Shown here piece by piece: positions 1 to 5,155 of a DNA stretch of 6,003 nt. The stretch comes from Acidobacteriota bacterium (GTDB lineage: Bacteria > Acidobacteriota > Thermoanaerobaculia > Multivoradales > JAHEKO01), in NCBI GenBank assembly GCA_029863825.1, contig JAOTUP010000146.1, forward strand, positions 1 through 6,003, in the 5' to 3' direction. Positions within the stretch are counted from its first letter, which is position 1. Each line of letters starts with the position of its first letter. The notes under the pieces are model-generated. The model saw only the letters and a list, made by a program, of their open reading frames with translations, made no database searches and was not told the origin of the DNA. The position numbers were made by a program, and so were the translations under genes.

Positions 1-2
1 GA

Positions 3-392
3 TTCGGGCTCGATGTCATCCTCGGCGTCGCCCCTGTGGTCGGCGATTTTGCCGGCTTGTTGTGTGGGCTTCCCCTGCTTGTCGCCGCCGCCCGCCGGCG
101 TCTTCCGCTCGCCGTACTCGTGGTGATGAGTTTGAACGTGCTACTTGATGCGGTGATTGGATCGATTCCACTGCTGGGTGACATCTTCGACGTGGCGTGG
201 AAGTCTCACCGCAAGAACCTGCGGCTTCTGCAGAGCCCCTCGTCATTACCAGACGTGCTGCAGGAGGCGTGGTGGAAGTTGGGGGCCCTAATGGGTATCG
301 TCGTATTACTGGCAGTGCTTCTCGTCGCGTTGCTCTTCTCGTCGCTCAGGCTCTGGACTCTTCTCCTGCAGTGGGGCTGGACATTGTGGTGA
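3..392 (+). CDS. DUF4112 family membrane protein, 5'-truncated by window edge
   Basis: The reading frame is open from the first bases of the window, so the true start lies upstream. A GTG at 36 is in frame, but it falls inside the conserved domain and is not the start. The visible 129 residues begin with FGLDVILGVAPVVGDFAG and continue with LNVLLDAVIGSIPLLGDIFD and then WKSHRKNLRLL. The two Gly-x-x-Pro-x-x-Gly-Asp blocks, followed by a basic helix with Asn and Arg, are the hallmark of the DUF4112 domain. This family consists of small predicted inner-membrane proteins without a known biochemical role. After the domain, a strongly hydrophobic segment (about residues 95-125 of the visible part) ends in a Trp-rich tail (LLLQWGWTLW), likely a membrane helix. 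The family assignment is confident; no function can be given. An 88-97 base gap separates it from the next gene. Confidence 0.85.
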   Translation, partial: FGLDVILGVAPVVGDFAGLLCGLPLLVAAARRRLPLAVLVVMSLNVLLDAVIGSIPLLGDIFDVAWKSHRKNLRLLQSPSSLPDVLQEAWWKLGALMGIVVLLAVLLVALLFSSLRLWTLLLQWGWTLW

Positions 393-489
393 CATTGTTG
401 GTGACGGAAGCGATGGTGTAGATTCAGAGGCCAACCACTCCGTACCGCAGATCGGAGGAGGGGGCTGTGAAGACCGGAGGATGAATGCA

Positions 490-885
490 ATGAGCGATGA
501 AAAAAAGGTAGCGAAGAAGACCGCAAAGGCTGCCGTCGAGGCAGAAGCGGCGGACGAAGCTCAATCCGAGCTGAGCGCAGCGCGCGAGCGGTTCGGTGAA
601 GTGATTGGTGGCGTCGAGAAACGCGTCCGAGGCGTGAAGGACGGTGCCGGGCGTGCGTCGGAACGCGTCCGGAGCGGTGTCGATCGAGCTTCGTCCGTGG
701 CGCGAGAGAAATACGACGTGGCCCGCGATGGCGCACGCCAGGGATATGAAAAGGTCACCAAGGACATCGATCAGCTGGGACAGGACGTCAATGAGTACGT
801 TCGACACAACCCCGGCAAGTCTGTCGCCATCGCCCTTGGGGTCGGTTTTCTGCTCGGCATCCTCTTGCGTCCGCGACGTGACTGA
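490..885 (+). CDS. DUF883 (ElaB/YqjD-like) tail-anchored membrane protein
   Basis: The protein has 131 residues from the ATG at 490. A longer version starts at the ATG at 481, but there the GGAGG (476-480) touches the start codon. The ATG at 490 has GGAGG at a 9-base spacing, so I prefer it. The N-terminal 25 residues are rich in Lys, Ala and Glu. A long amphipathic charged region follows (about residues 25-100), likely helical or coiled coil, with repeated Val-Arg/Gly-Val units such as EKRVRGVKDG. The C-terminus, YVRHNPGKSVAIALGVGF then LLGILLRPRRD, is the typical DUF883 ending: Asn-Pro, then a short Gly-rich membrane helix (about 111-126) and a basic cap. The known E. coli relatives YqjD and ElaB are inner-membrane, stationary-phase proteins reported to bind ribosomes; whether this one does is inference. 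The next gene overlaps its end by 8 bases. Confidence 0.82.
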   Translation: MSDEKKVAKKTAKAAVEAEAADEAQSELSAARERFGEVIGGVEKRVRGVKDGAGRASERVRSGVDRASSVAREKYDVARDGARQGYEKVTKDIDQLGQDVNEYVRHNPGKSVAIALGVGFLLGILLRPRRD

Positions 886-1162
886 TCAGCGTTCGCATAC
901 TCGCTCCGATGTAGGCGGTTCGCAGGCGGCGATCGGCGAGACATCTCTTGCCGACGAGATCATCGACGAACTCCTGCCGCACGAGCTGGACTGGAGATCG
1001 GTGGTCGTGAGCCACCCCAAACTGTCCGTTTCGCTGGTGGCCTTGGTGGGTTTCTGGCTGGGCCGCACACGCGGGCGGGCGATTCTGGGCGGGATTACGA
1101 CCTTGGCAGCGGACACCGTCGACGAAAGCATCAACGAGTTCTTCGGTCGGGACGTCATCTGA
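878..1162 (+). CDS. Small hypothetical membrane-associated protein next to DUF883 gene
   Basis: This 94-residue frame starts at a GTG (878) that overlaps the last 8 bases of the DUF883 gene, which suggests translational coupling; no good ribosome binding site precedes it. I do not recognise the family. The first 45 residues are polar and acidic (ADEIIDELLPHELDW). They are followed by a hydrophobic stretch, HPKLSVSLVALVGFWLGR (about residues 46-63), and a second weaker one (ILGGITTLAADT, about 69-80). The end is acidic (DESINEFFGRDVI). The HPxxSVSLVALVGFWLG segment resembles the DUF883 tail of its neighbour (NPGKSVAIALGVGFLLG), so it may be a partner or a distant relative. The frame is also open upstream of 878, but there it runs out of phase through the DUF883 gene, so the GTG is the sensible start. 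The gene is likely real; its function is unknown. Confidence 0.62.
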   Translation: MTDQRSHTRSDVGGSQAAIGETSLADEIIDELLPHELDWRSVVVSHPKLSVSLVALVGFWLGRTRGRAILGGITTLAADTVDESINEFFGRDVI

Positions 1163-1212
1163 GGCGGGGGCCGACTCAGAGGCGGACTCCGGCCGCTCCA
1201 GACGCGGTCCTC

Positions 1213-2070
1213 GTGCTCAAAATCCTGCACATCTCGGACGTTCATTGCGGGCCGCCGCACCTCGCCGACCTGGCATCGGGAGTGGTGCAACTCGCGGAGC
1301 AGAGGGTGCCCGATCTGGTCGTCGTGTCGGGCGATCTGACGCAGCGAGCCAAACCGGCACAGTTCAGCCACGCGAGACGATTCGTCGATTCGTTTTCGGC
1401 GCCGACACTGGTGGTTCCCGGGAATCACGATGTGCCTCTGTACAGGGTGTGGGAGCGATTCTTCGCGCCTTTCGCCGCCTATCGCAAGCACTTCGCCGAT
1501 GAGCTCGAGCCCGTCTACCGGACGCCGGATCTTCTCGTCGTGGGTATCAACACGGCACACGGGTTGACATTCACCGAGGGTCGCATCCGGTCCCCGAGGC
1601 TTCTGGAGGTGGCTGAGCTTTTGGCGTCCGTTCCAGAAACGGTCGTCAAGATCGTCGTTGCCCATCACCATGTCGTTCCACCTCCCAGGTTCGGCTCGCA
1701 GCAAGTGCTGTCGAACGCCTTCGAGGCGATCGATCTGTTTTCGAAGGCTGGCGTCGATCTCGTTCTCTCAGGTCATCATCACCAGTCGTTCATCGCGAAC
1801 TCGGAAGAGTTCTACCCTCGGGGTCGGCCACCGGTTGTCATTCTGCACTCTGGTACGACGACGTCAAATCGGGGTCGAGGGAGCGAGAAAGACAAGAACA
1901 CGTGCTTCTGGATCGAGATTGGTGACGCGTCGATGGTGGTGTCCAATCTGCGATGGGAGCCGAGTCTCGAGCGGTTCGCCGAGCATTCCCGGCACTGGTA
2001 CCCGCGCCAGGAGCGCCAGCCCTACATCCTCGAGGGTGTGCCTCTGCCGCAGGCGGAGCCTGGCGCTTGA
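1213..2070 (+). CDS. Calcineurin-like metallophosphoesterase (CpdA/Icc-type)
   Basis: The 285-residue protein has every motif of the calcineurin-like metallophosphoesterase superfamily in order: ISDVH (Asp9, His11), SGDLT (Asp41), PGNHD (Asn71, His72), AHHH (His151-153) and SGHHHQ (His188, His190). These residues bind two metal ions and carry out phosphoester hydrolysis. The overall layout and length resemble class III cyclic-nucleotide phosphodiesterases such as CpdA. Substrates vary widely in this superfamily, so cAMP hydrolysis is only one possibility (nucleotides, phospholipids and sugar phosphates are others). No signal peptide is seen, so it is likely cytoplasmic. The GTG start at 1213 puts the first metal motif nine residues in, as is usual; no clear ribosome binding site is visible. 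It lies 50 bases after the small membrane gene and overlaps the following M16 gene by 4 bases, which suggests co-translation with the peptidase. Confidence 0.85.
   Translation: MLKILHISDVHCGPPHLADLASGVVQLAEQRVPDLVVVSGDLTQRAKPAQFSHARRFVDSFSAPTLVVPGNHDVPLYRVWERFFAPFAAYRKHFADELEPVYRTPDLLVVGINTAHGLTFTEGRIRSPRLLEVAELLASVPETVVKIVVAHHHVVPPPRFGSQQVLSNAFEAIDLFSKAGVDLVLSGHHHQSFIANSEEFYPRGRPPVVILHSGTTTSNRGRGSEKDKNTCFWIEIGDASMVVSNLRWEPSLERFAEHSRHWYPRQERQPYILEGVPLPQAEPGA
2055..2058 (+). promoter_or_regulatory. Ribosome binding site deciding the TTG start of the first M16 gene
   Basis: GGAG lies 8 bases before the TTG at 2067, inside the end of the metallophosphoesterase gene. The same frame stays open back to an ATG at 1953, but the extra 38 residues would lie wholly within the phosphoesterase coding sequence and precede the M16 homology. 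The site therefore favours TTG. Confidence 0.6.
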
Positions 2071-3419
2071 GTGCGCGTACCGAGCCGGAATCGGCGGGGC
2101 GCGGTGTAACAGTCCCGATTCCCGAAAGATGGCTGCTCGAGAACGGTCTCACGGTTCTCCATCTGCCGATTCGGAACACGTCGATTGTGACCACGGCGCT
2201 GTGCTATCGCGCGGGCGCGGCCAAAGAAATGCCATGCGTCGCCGGGACCGCCCACTTTCTCGAGCATCTGATGTTCAAAGGCTGTGCCGGCTACGGGCCG
2301 GGTGCTATCGATCGCGAGACACATCGCGTTGGCGGCTGGAACAACGCGTTCACGAGCCACGACTCGACGCTCTACCTCTTCGGTTTTGCGACAGACCACT
2401 GGCGGCTGGCGTTGGCGATCGAGGCAAGCCGCATGCGAAGTCTCGATTTGAGGCCAGCGGAGGTTGCCAAAGAGCGCAGCGTAGTGTTGGAGGAGATCGC
2501 GATGTACGAGGACGACCCGTGGGATTCCCTCGAGCTGGCGGTCAACGAGTCCTTTTTTGGCACGTGTCCATACGGTAGGTCGATTCTGGGAACTCGAGAG
2601 TCCGTTCGGCGTATCGACGAGATGACGTTGAGGGAGTTTCACTCTGCACACTATGGACCGGAGAACGCTGTTCTGGCGGTGGCTGGCGATGTCGAGCGGG
2701 CGGCGGTGGAAGATGCGGTCGATGGGCATTTCCGGTCGATCCCTCGGCGTCAGCGGGAAGCAGCGCCGCCGACCGGTGTTGGGGAGCAGTCGATCCAGCA
2801 TCGCAGGATCGACCGGCGGCAGGGAGACACCGGTCGCTTCCTGCTGGCGATGGGTGCACCGGCCGCCGATGATCCGGCGTACGCGCCTCTCGATGTGGCG
2901 CTGACAGTTCTTGCCGGTGGCCGCGCGAGTCGCCTGCAGCGACGCCTTGTTGAAGAGCTCCGGGTGTGCTCACGCGTATCTGCAGGGCTGTCGGAGATGA
3001 CGTCACCCGCATCGTCATCGATATCTGCCGAGATGATGCCGGATGCTCGGCCGGACGTTGTCGAGCGGACTGTTGTCGAGGAAATCGAGCGATTGCGGAT
3101 CGAGCCCCCCAGCGGCGATGAAATGAGTCGTGCGCGGTCGATGCTCCTAGCCGATTGGGTGTTTGGCCATCAGCGTATCCATCAACAGGCGGTCTCGGCA
3201 GCGTCGGCAGAGGCCCTCTTCGATCCCGCGTACCCTGCGACTCACCTACGGAGGCTCGAGGAGTGTTCGCCTGAACAGGTTGTGGCCAGCGTGCGAGCGC
3301 ATTTGGCACCGGCGACGGACTCGGTTGTCGGATGGTCGCTGCCAGCCGCCGGCCGGGTCGGTGCCAAAGAGCCCGCGGGGCGCGTCGCCGTCAACGAATG
3401 CGGGATCGAGAGTAGCTAG
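2067..3419 (+). CDS. M16B zinc peptidase, catalytic (HxxEH) subunit
   Basis: The 450-residue protein starts at TTG, with GGAG 8 bases upstream, and shares TTGA with the stop of the phosphoesterase gene. It is an M16 (pitrilysin/processing peptidase) protein. HFLEHLMFKG carries the inverted zinc motif (His63, Glu66, His67). GGWNNAFTSHDSTLY follows, and then VVLEEIAMYEDDPWD supplies the distal zinc ligand (Glu142 or Glu143). The N-terminal lobe begins with LLENGLTVLHLP, as in the family. The C-terminal lobe has GGRASRLQRRLVEELRV (from about residue 284). At this place single-chain relatives have Arg and Tyr (REExGLAY); here the aligned residues are Val295 and Ser302, so the substrate-binding Arg/Tyr pair is missing. 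There is no signal peptide, which suggests a cytoplasmic enzyme. It probably pairs with the product of the next gene, 3 bases downstream. Its natural substrate is unknown; M16 enzymes generally cleave peptides or unfolded segments held in a closed chamber. Confidence 0.88.
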   Translation: MSARTEPESAGRGVTVPIPERWLLENGLTVLHLPIRNTSIVTTALCYRAGAAKEMPCVAGTAHFLEHLMFKGCAGYGPGAIDRETHRVGGWNNAFTSHDSTLYLFGFATDHWRLALAIEASRMRSLDLRPAEVAKERSVVLEEIAMYEDDPWDSLELAVNESFFGTCPYGRSILGTRESVRRIDEMTLREFHSAHYGPENAVLAVAGDVERAAVEDAVDGHFRSIPRRQREAAPPTGVGEQSIQHRRIDRRQGDTGRFLLAMGAPAADDPAYAPLDVALTVLAGGRASRLQRRLVEELRVCSRVSAGLSEMTSPASSSISAEMMPDARPDVVERTVVEEIERLRIEPPSGDEMSRARSMLLADWVFGHQRIHQQAVSAASAEALFDPAYPATHLRRLEECSPEQVVASVRAHLAPATDSVVGWSLPAAGRVGAKEPAGRVAVNECGIESS

Positions 3420-3422
3420 ACC

Positions 3423-4667
3423 ATGGCGCACCTGGGCGAACGAATCCCGTCCCTGCGCGTACAGCGGGTCGAAGGGGCCGCAGTTGTCGTCGTGCGCGTG
3501 TGGCTGCCGGGTGGAGTGCGCTCCGAATCGATCCCCGGGCAGGCTCTGATAGCGGGCAGGATGTTGGCGGAAGGCACGAAGCGACGAGATTGGCGACGAA
3601 TCAGCGAGGATGCCGAGGCAATCGGATGCTCGGTTGTAACTGCCGCCGGTCGATCAGTGCAGGCAGTGGCACTGGACGGTATGACTGCGGAGTGGCCACA
3701 GCTCCTGGAGTGGGCGGCTGAGCTGGTGTACGAAGGGAGCTTCCCCGCAGACCGCTGTGAGTGGCTCCGTCGTCAAGCGGCGGCAGAGCTCCAGAGCCTG
3801 GGAGATCTGCCAGAGGTTCGCACCGGCTGGGCATTCCTGGAGCAGCTCTATCCCGACCATCCGTTGGGGCGACCGATTCAGGGTTCGAGCGAGGGGCTGG
3901 CGCGATTGACCGTAGGGGACTGTCGTTCATTCCATCGCCACTGTCTGGCTGCCGGTCCTCTCGTTGCCGTGGCGGGTGATCTCTCTCCCGACGTCGTCGG
4001 CAGTCGACTCGAATCTCTCTTCGCTGCCAACGGTGCGAAGGTCGCGAGTGATGCTGACGAGGTGCGGGAAGGACTCGCGACAGCTCCTGCCGCTCCCACC
4101 GAACGCTACCGGCGCATCGATCTGGCGCCCGGCGACCAGGCCCATCTATTCGTCGGGGGCCTGACTGTCGGCCGAAGACACCCGGACTTCGAGGCACTCC
4201 TGCTGTTGGGCGTGGTGCTGGGCTCGGGCGATGGTCTCGTCGGGCGAATCCCGCAGCGGATCCGGGAAGAGGCAGGCTTGGCATACGCCTGCGATGTCGA
4301 GACAGTGGCCGCGGCAGGGCTCGATATCGGGCACTTCGTCGTGAGCCTCGGGACGTCTGTGGACACGCTGGATTCGGCGCTTGTGGCAGTTCGCGATGAA
4401 CTCGAACGGATTCGGCTCGACGGGCCGACGGAGTCGGATGTCGACGAAGCTCGATCGTATCTCCTGGGTCGAGAGCCGTTCCGTCGCGAAACGGCGGACC
4501 AATGGGCGGATCTGCTGCTGCAGGGCTCGCTGCTGCAGGTGCCGGCAGAGAACCAGCGGTGGGTGCAGGAACGGCTTCAGCACGTGTCCGTGTCGCAGGT
4601 GAGAGAGGTCGCTCGTCGCTATCTCGACCCCGAGTGCCAGGTCGTCACGCTTGGCGTGCCGGCATGA
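3423..4667 (+). CDS. M16B peptidase, non-catalytic (Arg/Tyr) partner subunit
   Basis: The 414-residue protein starts at ATG 3423, 3 bases after the previous stop; a weak GAGAG (3408-3412) lies 10 bases upstream. It has the two-lobed M16 fold pattern, but the zinc motif is gone. At the HxxEH position it reads ALIAGRMLAEGT, with Leu42, Gly45 and Arg46 in place of His, Glu and His. The second lobe (from about residue 230) is well conserved: HLFVGGLTVGRRHPDFEALL, then RIREEAGLAYAC with Arg281 and Tyr288. This is the Arg/Tyr pair that binds substrate backbone in M16 enzymes and that the upstream catalytic subunit lacks. Known heterodimeric M16B enzymes divide these motifs between two chains in the same way, so this is most likely the obligate partner and not a decayed copy. 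No signal peptide is seen. Confidence 0.85.
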   Translation: MAHLGERIPSLRVQRVEGAAVVVVRVWLPGGVRSESIPGQALIAGRMLAEGTKRRDWRRISEDAEAIGCSVVTAAGRSVQAVALDGMTAEWPQLLEWAAELVYEGSFPADRCEWLRRQAAAELQSLGDLPEVRTGWAFLEQLYPDHPLGRPIQGSSEGLARLTVGDCRSFHRHCLAAGPLVAVAGDLSPDVVGSRLESLFAANGAKVASDADEVREGLATAPAAPTERYRRIDLAPGDQAHLFVGGLTVGRRHPDFEALLLLGVVLGSGDGLVGRIPQRIREEAGLAYACDVETVAAAGLDIGHFVVSLGTSVDTLDSALVAVRDELERIRLDGPTESDVDEARSYLLGREPFRRETADQWADLLLQGSLLQVPAENQRWVQERLQHVSVSQVREVARRYLDPECQVVTLGVPA

Positions 4668-4719
4668 GTCACGCTGCTTGTCTCGTGTTTTCAATGACTT
4701 GCGCAGTGAGAGGCAGGAG

Positions 4720-4740
4720 TTTCCACAGTTCTTGTGGAAA
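4720..4740. repeat. Inverted repeat TTTCCACA / TGTGGAAA
   Basis: A perfect 8-base inverted repeat (4720-4727 and 4733-4740) with a 5-base centre, GTTCT. The right arm plus the next base, TGTGGAAAA (4733-4741), is on the minus strand TTTTCCACA, an exact match to the DnaA-box consensus TTWTNCACA. The left arm extended by one base has one mismatch. It is not an intrinsic terminator, because no T-run follows it on either strand. It could also be the operator of an unknown regulator. Confidence 0.6.
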
Positions 4741-4760
4741 AAGGTGAGGAAAAGCGGGTG

Positions 4761-4770
4761 AAAAAAGTCC
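4761..4770 (+). repeat. Direct repeat AAAAAAGTCC, copy 1
   Basis: This 10-mer recurs at 4865-4874, 104 bases downstream. It forms the third of three A-tracts centred near 4740, 4751 and 4763, spaced about 11-12 bases apart, which may bend the DNA. Confidence 0.4.
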
Positions 4771-4864
4771 TGACTGCAGCGGCGATGAGCTGGCGACCGT
4801 TTTGAACAAGACTTTGTGCAATCGGCTTAAGTCATTGAAAAGAAGTGAGTTGACGCGAATAGGA

Positions 4865-4874
4865 AAAAAAGTCC
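4865..4874 (+). repeat. Direct repeat AAAAAAGTCC, copy 2
   Basis: Second copy of the 10-mer, within a run of seven A. It may be chance in an A-rich stretch, but the shared GTCC after the run makes it worth recording. Confidence 0.4.
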
Positions 4875-4892
4875 GGGGACTCTGGCTCGGCG

Positions 4893-4912
4893 GTGGAAGG
4901 TCCTTTTCCACA
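4893..4912. repeat. Inverted repeat GTGGAA / TTCCAC with DnaA-box-like 9-mer
   Basis: GTGGAAGG (4893-4900) faces TTTTCCAC (4904-4911) across a 3-base centre: six perfect pairs and two G-T pairs. The right side, TTTTCCACA (4904-4912), is an exact match to the DnaA-box consensus on the + strand. It is opposite in orientation to the exact match at 4733-4741. The core is the same as in the inverted repeat about 170 bases upstream. Confidence 0.55.
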
Positions 4913-5070
4913 AACCGTTACACGGGTCATAAGTACTTGTGGGTATTTCACTTAGGGGTTGGGCTGTAAGGGCGGAATCGACCACTTTCTGGTCGCGAGC
5001 GCGCCGGTCTGTGCGCGACGGTTGGCGACTCCGCGGGCGGTGCCGACGGCGAGAGATCTGGCGCCACCGT

Positions 5071-5085
5071 CGCCGATGCTCGGCG
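5071..5085. repeat. Inverted repeat CGCCGA-TGC-TCGGCG just upstream of the -10
   Basis: A perfect 6-base inverted repeat with a 3-base centre. It covers the place where a -35 element for the TATAGT box at 5099 would lie, and no -35 is visible there. It could be an operator, or chance in GC-rich DNA. It has no T-run, so it is not a typical terminator. Confidence 0.3.
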
Positions 5086-5095
5086 GGCGGCTCAT

Positions 5096-5104
5096 TGGTA
5101 TAGT
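5096..5104 (+). promoter_or_regulatory. Possible extended -10 promoter for gcvT
   Basis: TGGTATAGT fits an extended -10 (TG-N-TATAAT with one mismatch). No recognisable -35 is found 16-18 bases upstream, as is common for extended -10 promoters. Transcription would start near 5111, giving a leader of about 45 bases before gcvT, too short for a glycine riboswitch. Confidence 0.4.
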
Positions 5105-5155
5105 CAGGCCCTTCGCGACCGCGACTCAAGAGACCCACGCGAACTCGAGGCCGAC

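Larger units (their letters stand above)
4668..5155 (+). other. Long intergenic region with TTCCAC/GTGGAA repeats and A-tracts
   Basis: No convincing gene lies here on either strand. The first 280 bases are clearly richer in A and T than the flanking genes. They hold two inverted repeats (4720-4740 and 4893-4911), two DnaA-box-like 9-mers, A-tracts at 4738-4742, 4750-4753, 4761-4766, 4838-4841 and 4864-4870, and a repeated 10-mer. The remaining 190 bases are GC-rich with small hairpins (for example GTCGCG 4992-4997 with CGCGAC 5014-5019) and end in the gcvT promoter and leader. A frame running from 4959 to 5159 lacks family-like features and is not called. Confidence 0.6.

Noticed and set aside
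398..424. Possible promoter before the DUF883 gene (TTGGTG and TAGATT)
   Set aside because: The two hexamers are weak matches and only 15 bases apart, so this is not distinguishable from chance.
206..736. Minus-strand frame of 176 codons
   Set aside because: It is antisense to the DUF4112 and DUF883 genes and has a low-complexity Arg/His/Ser-rich product without domain features.
886..1704. Long open frame of 272 codons on the minus strand
   Set aside because: It lies antisense to the small membrane gene and the metallophosphoesterase, whose motifs are unmistakable. Its own product is rich in Arg, His and Ser with no family features, as is typical of shadow frames in GC-rich DNA.
1953..2066. 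Upstream ATG start for the first M16 gene
   Set aside because: The added 38 residues lie entirely inside the phosphoesterase coding sequence and resemble no M16 N-terminus. The TTG at 2067 has a well-spaced GGAG.
4720..4742. Intrinsic terminator after the M16 pair
   Set aside because: The hairpin arms are A/T-rich, and it is followed by A-runs on the + strand and by mixed sequence on the minus strand, not by a T-run.
4913..5155. Glycine riboswitch upstream of gcvT
   Set aside because: Glycine riboswitches often precede gcvT, but I could not find the conserved core sequence or the paired aptamer layout, and the likely promoter leaves a leader of only about 45 bases.
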